DNA of 64,000 nucleotides from Arthrobacter sp. ov118. Lineage in GTDB: Bacteria > Actinomycetota > Actinomycetes > Actinomycetales > Micrococcaceae. The DNA lies in assembly GCF_900116495.1 (NCBI RefSeq), contig NZ_FPAY01000003.1:310001-374000 (forward strand), given 5' to 3'. Numbering within the stretch: position 1 is the first letter of the stretch; every line of letters starts with the position of its first letter. Under the pieces are notes generated by a model. It was not told where the DNA came from, ran no database searches, and saw only the letters and a list, made by a program, of their open reading frames with translations. Of this stretch, positions 15,423 to 24,178 are shown piece after piece. Made by a program: the position numbers and the translations under genes.

Positions 15423-16482
15423 CGTCGAACCCCTCCCCCGTCAACGCCACAAAGCGGTCCTCAAGGCTTACCTGTTCGGTCGCGAAGCCGCGGACCCGGA
15501 CCCCGGCAGCCACGAGGGCGGCCACCACGGCTTCCGGTGCCGCGGCTCCGGGGGCTGCGGCCTGTTGCTCCCCGGTTTTCGCAGCTCCTGCGGTTTCCCG
15601 GGGCACCGTTGACGGGGCCGCTGGCAGGGGCGCGAAGAGGACCGCGTCCGTCCCGGCGTGCGCACCGGCTGAGGTGCCGCCTGTTGCGCCGTCGGGGTTC
15701 AACGTGGCGGTCAGTCCCAGGCGCGCCAGCACCTGAGCCGCGGGACCGGGGTCCGGCGTCAGCACCCGGATCCTCGCCTGGCCCGCCTGGCGCAGCTCCG
15801 CCAGGGTCCCCTGCGCCACCAGCCGTCCCGCGCTCATGATGGCCGCGTGCGTGCAGATCTGTTCCACCTCGGCGAGCAGGTGGCTGGAGACGAACACCGT
15901 GGCGCCGTCGGCCGAGAGCGAGCGCACCAGGCTGCGCACTTCCCGGGTGCCCTGGGGATCCAGCCCGTTGGTGGGTTCGTCCAGCACCAGCAGCTCCCGG
16001 GGCGCCAGCAGTGCATTGGCGATCCCCAGCCGCTGTTTCATCCCCAGCGAATAGGCGCGGACCAACTTGTCCGCGGCATGGGTCAGGCCCACCCGTTCCA
16101 GGGCCGACTGGACCCTGGCCCGCCGGGTGCCGGCCGAAGCGTAAGGGTCCGCGGCGTCTATGCGGCGCAAATTGGCGGCGCCGGAGAGGAACGGGTAGAA
16201 GGCCGGCCCCTCGACCAGGGCCCCGACGCGCGGCAGCACGTCGCTGAGTTTGCGGGGCATCTCCTCGCCCAGGACGCGCATGGAGCCGCTGCTCGCGGCG
16301 GCCAGGCCGAGCAGGAGCCTGATGGTGGTGGTCTTCCCGGAACCGTTGGGGCCCAGGAAGCCGAAGACCGCACCTTTCGGCACGGCCAGGTCGACGCCGT
16401 CGACAGCCAGTTGATGGCCGAACCGCTTGGTCAGGCCCCGGGTCACGATACTTAGCTCGGCCCCCGGCCGGGCAGTGCTCAC
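15412..16482 (-). CDS. ABC exporter ATPase
   Basis: ATP-binding subunit, 356 aa. Walker A GPNGSGKTT (44-52), an unusual but common signature YSLGMKQRL, Walker B LLVLDEPTNGLDP, and the H-loop region FVSSHLLAEVEQI are all present. The C-terminal 120 residues are an accessory domain with a Gly/Ala-rich insert (DGATGGTSAGAHAG). The gene overlaps the permease gene by 11 bp and follows a LolA-like protein gene on the same strand with 106 bp between them, so all three may act together at the membrane. Confidence 0.93.
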   Translation of the reverse strand: MSTARPGAELSIVTRGLTKRFGHQLAVDGVDLAVPKGAVFGFLGPNGSGKTTTIRLLLGLAAASSGSMRVLGEEMPRKLSDVLPRVGALVEGPAFYPFLSGAANLRRIDAADPYASAGTRRARVQSALERVGLTHAADKLVRAYSLGMKQRLGIANALLAPRELLVLDEPTNGLDPQGTREVRSLVRSLSADGATVFVSSHLLAEVEQICTHAAIMSAGRLVAQGTLAELRQAGQARIRVLTPDPGPAAQVLARLGLTATLNPDGATGGTSAGAHAGTDAVLFAPLPAAPSTVPRETAGAAKTGEQQAAAPGAAAPEAVVAALVAAGVRVRGFATEQVSLEDRFVALTGEGFDVVQ

Positions 16483-16553
16483 GCGGTCGTCACCGGACGG
16501 CCGGCGGCTTCGGGGCAGGTACTCCGTGCCGTGCGGCCACTCACCGCCGCGCG

Positions 16554-16598
16554 GCTGCTCACTTTTGCGCTGCTCACTTTTGCGCGGCTCACTTTTCC
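16554..16598. repeat. 15-bp tandem triplication across a stop codon
   Basis: Three consecutive 15-bp units (GCTGCTCACTTTTGC twice, then GCGGCTCACTTTTCC). The third includes the stop codon of the LolA-like gene (TGA at 16591-16589 on the minus strand). The gene tail appears to have been copied twice downstream, so two further in-register TGA triplets follow. Confidence 0.9.
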
Positions 16599-17668
16599 GC
16601 GGCGGCGGCCTGGAGGCGCTCCACAGGTACGGAGCCGGCGACGACCCTTCCGTCGTCGAGCACCAGGACGTTCACCAGCGCCGTTGACAGGAGCCGGCCG
16701 CCCTGGACGGGAACGGTGGCCTGCTGAAGCAGCGCCGACGTCTCCGACGCCGAGGTGGCAGTTCCCGCCGGGAATGCGATGACCGAGTCCCAGCCGGAGC
16801 CGGTCACGGCCGGCTTGTGGGTGGAGTCCTTGGCTGGGGGCGTGGCGTGTTCGGTTCCTGCCTTGTACTCCGGGGCCGGGACTTCCTTGACGGTGGCACC
16901 CGGGGGCGGACTGAAGGTGAAGAGGGAAGCGTCGGGCGCCCCGAGGGACAGGTTCGTGTAGGCGACGCCGAAAACGGGGTCGGCCTGTCCGCGGGCCTTG
17001 ACCTGGACGCCGAGCGGCAGCCCGGTCTGGCCGTCAACGGCAACCGAGACGGAGGAGACCAGCGTCGCTACGGACTTCGGCGTGAGCACCAGGTTATAGG
17101 CGGCCCGGCCTGCCACTTGGACGTCCGCACCCACCGTCACCTCAGTGCTGGAGTCGATCTTGGCCAGGAGCATCGAGGCGAGCTGGTCAGGGGTGACTGC
17201 AGAGTCTTTGCCTTCCACGCGCTTGCCGGCACCGTCGGCGGGCAGCTGGACGTGGGAGGCCGTGTTGTCCTTGGAGTTGTAGAACCACAGCTCGTTGCCG
17301 TGGCGGACAGCGTTCCGTTCAGCCAGCCGGTCCATCACCTGGACGCGGGCGTTGTCCGGGCCGTCGAGATAAACCCTGGCAGTGTGCGGACCGGTCAGCA
17401 GTTCGAGCCAGGCGTTTGACGAATCCGTGCCCGGACCGGTCTTGGGGAGTTCAGGAAGACCGAGCTCAGAGGACTGTTCCAGGGTCCCGGAGAGTGCGGG
17501 CTCGCGGTGCTGGGCGATCAGCTGCAGCACTTGCTCCGGCGTCTTGGGCGGCAACGGATCCCCGGCACTGGCAGGCAGGGATCCTGCCAGAGCCCCGGCG
17601 GCGATGACGGCGGGGACGGCCGCGGCGGGCAGCCAGCGCAGCCACGCGCGGTTCCCTGCGCGGGTCAT
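16589..17668 (-). CDS. LolA-like secreted or membrane-anchored protein
   Basis: Protein of 359 aa with an N-terminal signal or anchor helix (about residues 11-36, LPAAAVPAVIAAGALAGSLPASA) and an outer-facing domain of the LolA/LppX-like fold often labelled DUF2092. Segments that point there are ELWFYNSKDNTASHVQLP, FGVAYTNLSLGAPD and LFTFSPPPGATVKEVP. In Gram-positive bacteria such proteins are thought to bind lipids or act as regulators next to ABC-2 exporters, which is the setting here. Function is inferred from fold and neighbours only. Confidence 0.75.
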   Translation of the reverse strand: MTRAGNRAWLRWLPAAAVPAVIAAGALAGSLPASAGDPLPPKTPEQVLQLIAQHREPALSGTLEQSSELGLPELPKTGPGTDSSNAWLELLTGPHTARVYLDGPDNARVQVMDRLAERNAVRHGNELWFYNSKDNTASHVQLPADGAGKRVEGKDSAVTPDQLASMLLAKIDSSTEVTVGADVQVAGRAAYNLVLTPKSVATLVSSVSVAVDGQTGLPLGVQVKARGQADPVFGVAYTNLSLGAPDASLFTFSPPPGATVKEVPAPEYKAGTEHATPPAKDSTHKPAVTGSGWDSVIAFPAGTATSASETSALLQQATVPVQGGRLLSTALVNVLVLDDGRVVAGSVPVERLQAAAAEK

Positions 17669-17784
17669 TGCGACCGCGACCCATCAACAAAAGTCCCGGC
17701 AGGGGTTCCATCAGTCCGCGTCCGTAGCGCTCCGGCAGTGCAGCTCATACGTCAACACTACGCCTGGGTCCGGCCGGGGGCGTC

Positions 17785-18465
17785 CTACTTCAGCACATTC
17801 ACAGTGAGCTCCACCGCACCCAGCAGCAGCGCAAGCACAGAGGTGCCGAGTCCCGCCACGAGCAGCAGCCCGGGATGGGCGAGGCCCACCACCACGCGTC
17901 TGAACCGCGGCATGTCCCGAAGGAATTTCTTGTGCACGGTGCCGGGCTCCGGAATTTGCTTCCAGCCCCGGAGCCGACGCAGGAACCAGGCGCAGCGGAT
18001 GATGAAGGCCAGCCACAGCACGGAGATCACCAGCGGGACGGCGGCCAGCAGGAGGTTGAAGCCCACCGCGGTGACCTCGCGTTCGTCGGCGCCGACCAGC
18101 GACTGCAGCGTCGTTGAGATCGAGGCGCTCATGACCACAGAAACACCCCACACCAGAAAGGCGGCGGTCAGGGCGAGAAAGCGAATAAAGAAGTGGCCCA
18201 GCACCGTCTCCCGGTGCGGCCGCAAATACAGGCGCGGCGTGGCGTGCAGCAGGACCAGGCTTGCCAGCAGGGTGGGCAGGGCGGCCATGCCGACCAGCAC
18301 ATACCAGGACCAGCCGGCCAGATCGAGGAATTCGTCGGCCACGATCAGGGCCGCCCAGAACCCGGTCCAGGCCCAGCCGGCCGTCAGCGGATGCTCCACG
18401 AGCCACGCGGGGAGCCTCGCGTCCCGGTCCGCGAAGCGGTGCTGGCCTGAGACGTCCGCCGTCAT
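17785..18465 (-). CDS. Hypothetical multi-helix membrane protein
   Basis: Protein of 226 aa with four or five predicted membrane helices, including WSWYVLVGMAALPTLLASLV and LALTAAFLVWGVSVVMS, and a charged loop (about 160-195) with KQIPEPGTVHKKFLRDMPRF. I do not recognise a family. Its start ATG overlaps the stop of the large PEP-synthase-like gene by 4 bp, so it is almost certainly translated with that enzyme and may be a partner of it. Confidence 0.72.
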   Translation of the reverse strand: MTADVSGQHRFADRDARLPAWLVEHPLTAGWAWTGFWAALIVADEFLDLAGWSWYVLVGMAALPTLLASLVLLHATPRLYLRPHRETVLGHFFIRFLALTAAFLVWGVSVVMSASISTTLQSLVGADEREVTAVGFNLLLAAVPLVISVLWLAFIIRCAWFLRRLRGWKQIPEPGTVHKKFLRDMPRFRRVVVGLAHPGLLLVAGLGTSVLALLLGAVELTVNVLK

Positions 18466-21206
18466 GGTGCCGGCGTCACGGTATTTGGCGTCACGGTATT
18501 GGTAGTCACGGTGCCGGCGGCGCCGTCGACAGTAATGTGGTCGCCTGTCGCGATCCGCGACGTCGCGTCGGGGACGCCCACCACCGCGGGGATGCCGTAT
18601 TCCCGCGCGACGACGGCGCCGTGGGAGTTCGGGCCGCCCATTTCCATCACGAGGCCGCCTGCCGTCAGGAACAACGGTGTCCAGCCTGGATCCGTCGAGG
18701 GCGCCACCAGGATCTCGCCCGGTTCCAGATGGGCGCCCTGCGGATCCAAAATCACGCGGGCACGGGCGGTGACGGTGCCGGCCGAGGCCGGGGTGCCGGC
18801 GAGCGCCCCCGCCGGGATCCCGGCGCCACTGTCGGCGTCGGTGTCTGGCTGCACCGCTTCCGGCTCCGTTCCGTCTGAGAGGAGCACCCGGGGAATATGC
18901 CGCCGGCCCAGTTCGGCCTCGTATGCCTCCCGGCGCTGCTTCACGACGGCCTGCAGCGCGGCGCCCCCGAGCCCCAGGTGGGCTTCGGCCAGGTCGAGGA
19001 AGAAAATATCGTCCGGCGTATCGATCATTCCGGCGGCGGCGAGTTCGGCACCGACTACCGTCAGCTGCTGCCGCACGGCGCCGAGTGCCTCCACAAGGTG
19101 GTACTTCGGCAGCTCGCGCAGGCCGGCGAACATCCGGGTCCGCTTCAGCGCGGCCTGCACCAGTGCGCCGCGCAGGCGGCTGCGCCTCCGCGCCGCGGCC
19201 ACGAGCCGTTCCACCTGGGCGTCTGCGGCGCGTGCGGCTTTGTCGAATTGCCGGTCCGGGGCGAGCTCGGGGTTGTCCACACGCAGATAATTGGCCAGGA
19301 CTCCGAGGATGTGCGTCGGGTCATCAGACCAGCGGGGCATTCCGAGGTCGATCTCCGCGACGGCGCGGTGGCCGTACCGCCCGAGGAACCGCGAGAGCCC
19401 GGACTGCGCGACGCCAGGAAGGCTGCCCGCCCGGTAACGCCGGGCCAGCTCGGCCAATGTGGCCTCGCCGAACACCGCCGTCGACGCCGGGTCGTTCCGG
19501 ATGGCGGCGGCCAGCGACCAAAGCTCCAGGTCCATTTCGGTGGTCACGTTGTTGGGCAGGCCGCGCAGGACGCCCTGCAGCGCCCCGTTCCCCGGGCTTC
19601 CCGCGAGTTTCCCGGCCAGGGCCAGCAAGGCGAACCCTAAAGCGGGCAACGGCAGCAGGGCCGGGACCACCGGAAAGAGGCTATGGCTGAGGATCCGTTC
19701 AACGTGGTCCAGGCGCTGCGCGGCGGTGGCACTCGCTGGTACCACCAGGGCGGTCGCAAGTTGTTGGCCCACACGGGCGGCGCGGCGCAGGGCATCTTCG
19801 GGCCGGATCAGGGCGCGGAGCACTGTCTCGGGGACCCGCGCCCGCGCCGCCACCGGGGCGACGTGGCGCAGGAGCGGCCACGGCGAGGTCATCACGATGG
19901 AGAACCTGGGATCGGCGAAGAGCCGGCGCAGCACCACGGCCGATCTGGCCTCCATGACGTCGAACACCCGCGGAACGATCGCCCGCCCCGTCTTGCTCCG
20001 GACCACGGTGGTGGCGTCGAAGAAGATGCGCTGCCCTGCTTCCGCGAACGGCGCGGGCCCGTCCCGGGGAACCGGCACCGGGAAACGCGCCGTCGCCGCC
20101 ACGGAGGAAGCAATCAGCCGGATACCGGCCAGGCCCATTGGCGTCAGGGGCCGGGTCAGCCCCTGGGCCAGGCTGAAGCACAGATAGATACGCGTCCCCG
20201 GCCCCGACGGCGGCCTGGCCGGCATCGGATAAAGCGTGGTGATCGGCCGGGACTGCGTCAGCCATGCGGTGCCGTCCTGGTCCATGGCCCATTCGAGGTC
20301 CTGCGGCGCGCCGAAGTGCCGCTCGGCGCGGCGGCCCAGGCGTTCCAGCGCGCCCAACTGGGTGTCGTCCAGGCTCGGCAGGGATCCGGCGTCGGGTTGC
20401 ATCAGGCGCTCAGTTCCACCGCCCGGCAGGGGACGGATCAGCAGGCCCTTGGCCCCGATTCTTCGCTCCGTGATGGTTCCCGTGGCGCCGTCGAGAACGA
20501 AGTGGTCCGGTGTGACGGCCCCGGACACCACCGCCTCCCCCAGTCCGGGGCTGGCGTCAATGACGGCCTCGTGCCTGCGGCCGGTCACGGGGTTGGCGGT
20601 GAACAGCACTCCGGCCACGGCCGCATCCACCAAGCGCTGGACCACCACCGCCAGGGACACCGTGGACGGATCGATGCCCTGCACCGCCCGGTAGGTCACG
20701 GCGCGGTCCGTCCACAGCGAGGCCCAGCACTGCCGGACGGCAGCCAGCACGGCATCTGCGCCGATCACGTTAAGAAAGGTGTCCTGCTGGCCGGCGAAAC
20801 TGGCAAAGGGCAGGTCCTCGGCGGTCGCTGAAGACCTCACGGCGACGGCGGTGTCTGCTCCCAGCGCCGCGTACGCGGCCCGAACGGCGGCTTCGATGCC
20901 GGCAGGGATGCCGGCGTCGAGCACCAGGGCGCGGGCCTCGGCGGCGAGGGACGCCAGCGCGGCAAGGTCATCGGGTGCCGTCGCGGCAAGGGCACGTTGC
21001 ACTTCGGCCAGCGACGGGGAGTCCGTGGCTTCCAGGTAGGCCCGGGTGCCCAGGCAAAAGCCGGCCGGAACCGGCAGGCCGGCGCACGCCAGCTCGCCCA
21101 GGTTGGCCGCCTTGCCGCCGACCTCGGCCAGCATGTCCTGGCCGAGGTCTTCCAAGGCCAGAACCAGCCCGTCCTGGGCCGGGCCCGGCCTCCGGGGGTG
21201 CCCCAT
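18462..21206 (-). CDS. PEP-synthase / rifampin-phosphotransferase-like enzyme
   Basis: Protein of 914 aa with two recognisable parts: an N-terminal ATP-grasp domain (EVGGKAANLGELA, then SSATAEDLPFASFAGQQ) and a C-terminal swivelling phosphohistidine domain with GGPNSHGAVVAREYGIP, where H862 is the likely phospho-carrier. Between them lies a long helical region without the PEP/pyruvate TIM barrel of true PEP synthases. That order (ATP domain, middle domain, His domain) is that of Rph, which phosphorylates rifamycins, and of related unassigned dikinase-like enzymes. A C-terminal TVTTNTVTPNTVTP tail is encoded by a small repeat. Resistance is a possibility, not a demonstrated function. Confidence 0.8.
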   Translation of the reverse strand: MGHPRRPGPAQDGLVLALEDLGQDMLAEVGGKAANLGELACAGLPVPAGFCLGTRAYLEATDSPSLAEVQRALAATAPDDLAALASLAAEARALVLDAGIPAGIEAAVRAAYAALGADTAVAVRSSATAEDLPFASFAGQQDTFLNVIGADAVLAAVRQCWASLWTDRAVTYRAVQGIDPSTVSLAVVVQRLVDAAVAGVLFTANPVTGRRHEAVIDASPGLGEAVVSGAVTPDHFVLDGATGTITERRIGAKGLLIRPLPGGGTERLMQPDAGSLPSLDDTQLGALERLGRRAERHFGAPQDLEWAMDQDGTAWLTQSRPITTLYPMPARPPSGPGTRIYLCFSLAQGLTRPLTPMGLAGIRLIASSVAATARFPVPVPRDGPAPFAEAGQRIFFDATTVVRSKTGRAIVPRVFDVMEARSAVVLRRLFADPRFSIVMTSPWPLLRHVAPVAARARVPETVLRALIRPEDALRRAARVGQQLATALVVPASATAAQRLDHVERILSHSLFPVVPALLPLPALGFALLALAGKLAGSPGNGALQGVLRGLPNNVTTEMDLELWSLAAAIRNDPASTAVFGEATLAELARRYRAGSLPGVAQSGLSRFLGRYGHRAVAEIDLGMPRWSDDPTHILGVLANYLRVDNPELAPDRQFDKAARAADAQVERLVAAARRRSRLRGALVQAALKRTRMFAGLRELPKYHLVEALGAVRQQLTVVGAELAAAGMIDTPDDIFFLDLAEAHLGLGGAALQAVVKQRREAYEAELGRRHIPRVLLSDGTEPEAVQPDTDADSGAGIPAGALAGTPASAGTVTARARVILDPQGAHLEPGEILVAPSTDPGWTPLFLTAGGLVMEMGGPNSHGAVVAREYGIPAVVGVPDATSRIATGDHITVDGAAGTVTTNTVTPNTVTPAP

Positions 21207-21248
21207 GTGCGGACCGTCCTTCCGGCGTCGAGACCGTACCTGGGGGCG

Positions 21249-22286
21249 TTAGTAGCCGCCGAGCATCGGGCCGAAGCTGGCCCTGTCCGCAAGCCGCAGG
21301 TCGTCGCGGTCCGGTACCACCATCACTGGTCCCTTGGCGTGGTGCAGAACGCCGTCGGACGTGGAACCCAGCAGCATTCCGGCGAAGCCTCCGCGCCCGC
21401 GGGTGCCGACCACCACCAGTTCCACGTGGCGGCTGGCGTCGACGAGGATGTCGACCGGAGAGCCATCCACAAGCTGCGTCTCGACCTCCAGGGCCGGGAA
21501 GTGGCTCCGGAGCCAGGCCACGCCCGCGTCGAGCTGGATCTTGATGTCGGCGAACAGGGCATCGCGGTCCATCGGCGCGGGCACCCAGGCAAGCGAGCCC
21601 GTGTACTGGGGGACGGCGCACACCAGGCGCAGCCGGGCGGAGAGGCGTTCGGCCTGGGCCGCGGCCTCCAGCACCGCGATACGTGCCTGGTCGGAACCGT
21701 CGACGCCGACCACCACAACGTTCTCGACCGGCTGGCGGCCCGACTTCGCCCGTTCTGCCAGAACATGCTTGTCCTGAGTGGTTTCACCGAGGCGGTCGGC
21801 ACAGATCAGCGGCACGGTGACGGTGGGGCACTTGGCGTGGGCGGGCAACGCGCTGCTGACGGAGCCGAGCAGCCGGCCAACGAAGCCTCCGCGGCCGCGG
21901 GTTCCGAAGACCAGCAGCTCCGCAGATTCGCTGATTTCGAGGAGCACGCCGGAGGCGTCCCCGTTTTCAACGGACGCATCGACGTCAATGCTGTAGCCGG
22001 CCACCTTGTCCAAGGCGTGCTTGAGGATGGCTTCGGCGCCCTCGCGGATCACGGAGTCGTCCACAGTGGCGTAGCCGCCGTCGAGCCCGGAAGCGGCGAA
22101 GATCGGCACCGAATAAGCGGTCACGATGTGCAGCGGGCGGCGCCGGCGTTCGGCCTCGCGGGCGGCCCACACGAGGGCACACTGGCTGTGGTCCGAGCCA
22201 TCGAAGCCCACCACGATTCCGCGCAGAGGCGCTGGCTCGCCGCCGGTCTCCCATTCCGGGTCCGGGTGCACCTGTTCACGGCCCAT
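21249..22286 (-). CDS. Tandem-domain universal stress protein
   Basis: Protein of 345 aa with two UspA domains (about 22-165 and 185-325). Both carry the ATP-binding loop: VVGFDGSDHSQCAL and VVGVDGSDQARIAV at the start, then GTRGRGGFVGRLLGS and GTRGRGGFAGMLLGS near the end. Two-domain Usp proteins are typical of actinobacterial dormancy and hypoxia responses. No clear DosR box is seen in the 470-bp upstream gap. It is a single gene, 42 bp beyond the PEP-synthase-like gene start. Confidence 0.93.
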   Translation of the reverse strand: MGREQVHPDPEWETGGEPAPLRGIVVGFDGSDHSQCALVWAAREAERRRRPLHIVTAYSVPIFAASGLDGGYATVDDSVIREGAEAILKHALDKVAGYSIDVDASVENGDASGVLLEISESAELLVFGTRGRGGFVGRLLGSVSSALPAHAKCPTVTVPLICADRLGETTQDKHVLAERAKSGRQPVENVVVVGVDGSDQARIAVLEAAAQAERLSARLRLVCAVPQYTGSLAWVPAPMDRDALFADIKIQLDAGVAWLRSHFPALEVETQLVDGSPVDILVDASRHVELVVVGTRGRGGFAGMLLGSTSDGVLHHAKGPVMVVPDRDDLRLADRASFGPMLGGY

Positions 22287-22755
22287 GGGGTCCGCCTCCT
22301 CGCGATTCTTGCCTGATGTTGCGGCTATTCTGCCAGAAGTGCCGGCGCCCGGCGTTCACCGGCTGGGGCGACCCCGACCCCGCGCGCGACAACCCCTCTT
22401 TTTCCTCACTATTCTCGGTTAATTGCGAACATACAAGACGGCGTCAGACGCGTCCCCGGCGGCCCTGAGCCTAAGGATTTACGCAGAATTAACAGGCCGT
22501 TGCGGCACCGGATTTCCGGGATTTTCGAAGGCCGGTTCCCGCCGTGACCCGTGCGGAAACCGCCGTGATCCGGGGAGTTCAGCCAATGTCCTACCTCCCC
22601 TATTCACGGAGCCAAATCTTGGGTATTCTTCGATTCGTTGCTGAACCGAGACTGGTAGTTCAGAACGCGGCTGCTGGGTGGCTGCGGGAGCCAGGCCGAG
22701 GTCAGCGTCCGGGGTATTGCCCCGGGACTGGCGCCATTTCGAGGAGGACCCTGCA
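22287..22755. other. Gap between the stress protein and the flavoprotein
   Basis: A 469-bp non-coding stretch with an AT-rich patch (about 22400-22440) that could hold promoters for the divergent genes. It also holds a nested inverted repeat at 22563-22609: CCGTG (22563-22567) with CACGG (22605-22609) encloses GGGGAG (22572-22577) with CTCCCC (22595-22600). I see no gene, tRNA or known riboswitch. Confidence 0.55.
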
Positions 22756-23397
22756 GTGTCGAGCATGCCTTTGTGCGGCGGGATTGAGCGGACCACGGCC
22801 GTGGTCATCGGGACGGGGCTCTCCGGCCTGGCTGTGGCCAGCGAGCTCCAGCGCCGCGGTGTCGCGTCCATCATTGTGGACGGTCTCGACCTCCTGGGCG
22901 CCGGCCATCCGGCCAATACTTCCTCCCTGCAGCGCTGCGACGCGGCAGATGCCGCCAGCCTGAAGGAGCGCAACGAAATCCTGCGGCATCTGCGCAACTA
23001 CGCCGCGAGCCATAAGCTCGACGTTCGGAACGACATCCGGGCACTGCAGCTGGACCTCCTTGACGCCGGCACCGGCGGGTCTCCCGCCGGGCAATGGGCT
23101 GTCCAAACTCCGGGCGGGGTGCTCCTGGCCGATCATCTTGTCCTGACCCGCTGCGCCCACAGCCAGTTGCGCCGCATGCTCTCGGAACTGGGCATGGCAG
23201 CCGGACGCAACGTCATGGCGGCGATGCACGCCCTGGGGATGTACCTCGTGGGGGTCGGCGAACTCATCACGCCCACGCCCAAGGAAGTGCTGCGCCAGGC
23301 CAAGGTGGTGGGGCAGGCGATTTCCGCCAAGGTCTACCCGGACGGCCGGCCCGCGCTCCTGCCCGGCGCCCTTTCCCTGGCCGCCGCCCCGGCCTAA
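22756..23397 (+). CDS. Short FAD/NAD(P)-binding oxidoreductase-like protein
   Basis: Protein of 213 aa. The N-terminus is a Rossmann dinucleotide-binding unit, VVIGTGLSGLAVASELQRRG (G19, G21, G24), like that of flavin monooxygenases and thioredoxin reductases. A middle segment (LLADHLVLTRCAHSQLRRML) resembles the second half of the FAD domain of those enzymes. The substrate domain and NADPH motif are missing, so the protein is about half the usual length. It starts at a GTG with GAGGAGGA 8 bases upstream, a strong site. Function unknown; possibly a redox sensor or a shortened monooxygenase. Confidence 0.65.
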   Translation: MSSMPLCGGIERTTAVVIGTGLSGLAVASELQRRGVASIIVDGLDLLGAGHPANTSSLQRCDAADAASLKERNEILRHLRNYAASHKLDVRNDIRALQLDLLDAGTGGSPAGQWAVQTPGGVLLADHLVLTRCAHSQLRRMLSELGMAAGRNVMAAMHALGMYLVGVGELITPTPKEVLRQAKVVGQAISAKVYPDGRPALLPGALSLAAAPA

Positions 23398-23408
23398 TAG
23401 CCCAAGGG

Positions 23409-23471
23409 CAACGCGGGGTCAGATACGGCCCATTGGAGGGCCTTCAATAGGCCGTATCTGACCCCGCGTTG
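23409..23471. terminator. Long intergenic palindrome A1
   Basis: Perfect 22-bp arms (23409-23430 and 23450-23471) flank a 19-nt partly symmetric loop. The arms start CAACGCGGGGTCAGATACGG. It lies between two convergent genes and ends 4 bp before the stop of the CopC-like gene. It shares the outer CAACGCGGGGTCA and the inner TACGGCCCATT block with palindrome A2 at 37273. It probably acts as a bidirectional terminator and belongs to a dispersed repeat family. Confidence 0.8.
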
Positions 23472-23475
23472 CTGT

Positions 23476-24069
23476 TCAGTCTTCGGTGCCGCTGCCGGCG
23501 CCCGGCGTGAGGCGGCGTTTGGCCATCAGGCCGAGCGCCACCAGGATTCCGATGCCCACCGCGACGAAACCCATCACGCTCCACGGAAACGGCTGTGACG
23601 CGTCCGGCGCCGGGGCAGGCGCCTGGGTGGTGCCCGGCTGGGCGGTGCCGAGCGTGGGAACCGCAGCAGCCGCCGTCGCGCCCGGGGCAGCAGCCGCCGC
23701 GGTAAAGGTGAAACTGCCCTCGATCGGATGGCCGTCGGAACTGGCCACCCGCCACTGCACGGTGTACTGCCCTGCCGGAGCGCCGGCCTTGAGTTTCTGC
23801 GAAACGACGTTGTCCACAATCTCCACCGGACCGTCCGCCCAGTTGGAGCCCGCGGCGCTGCTGACCACGATCTGCGACCCCAGGGCCAGCGGATTGTGGT
23901 TGAACGTGACCGAAACCTTCTCCGGCGGCGCCGCAAGGGTTGCTCCGGAGGCAGGGCTGGTGGACTCCGCGGTGTCGTGCGCCGACGCCGGGCCTCCGGC
24001 TCCGAGCAGAACGGCGGCGGCGACGACGGCGCCCAGCAGGACACCCCCGAGCTGTCGGATCAGGCGCAT
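23476..24069 (-). CDS. CopC/YobA-like copper-resistance domain protein
   Basis: Exported protein of 197 aa. The signal peptide (1-30) ends ASA and is followed by HDTAESTSPASGATL; the first histidine after cleavage is a known copper ligand in CopC. The domain continues through VTFNHNPLALGSQIVV to WRVASSDGHPIEGSFTF. A Pro/Ala-rich linker and one C-terminal membrane helix (about 165-185) anchor it outside the cell. ATG 24069 is chosen for the signal peptide and AGGAG about 11 bases upstream. There is no CopD neighbour. It faces the purine permease gene. Confidence 0.9.
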   Translation of the reverse strand: MRLIRQLGGVLLGAVVAAAVLLGAGGPASAHDTAESTSPASGATLAAPPEKVSVTFNHNPLALGSQIVVSSAAGSNWADGPVEIVDNVVSQKLKAGAPAGQYTVQWRVASSDGHPIEGSFTFTAAAAAPGATAAAAVPTLGTAQPGTTQAPAPAPDASQPFPWSVMGFVAVGIGILVALGLMAKRRLTPGAGSGTED

Positions 24070-24178
24070 GGGCAGGCTACTCCTAGTGTTGTCTTCCTTA
24101 CAGACTAGGCGAAAACACGGGGTTGGCCGCGGGGCGCCCAATAGGATATAAGCAACACCCATCACTCCCGGAGGACTC

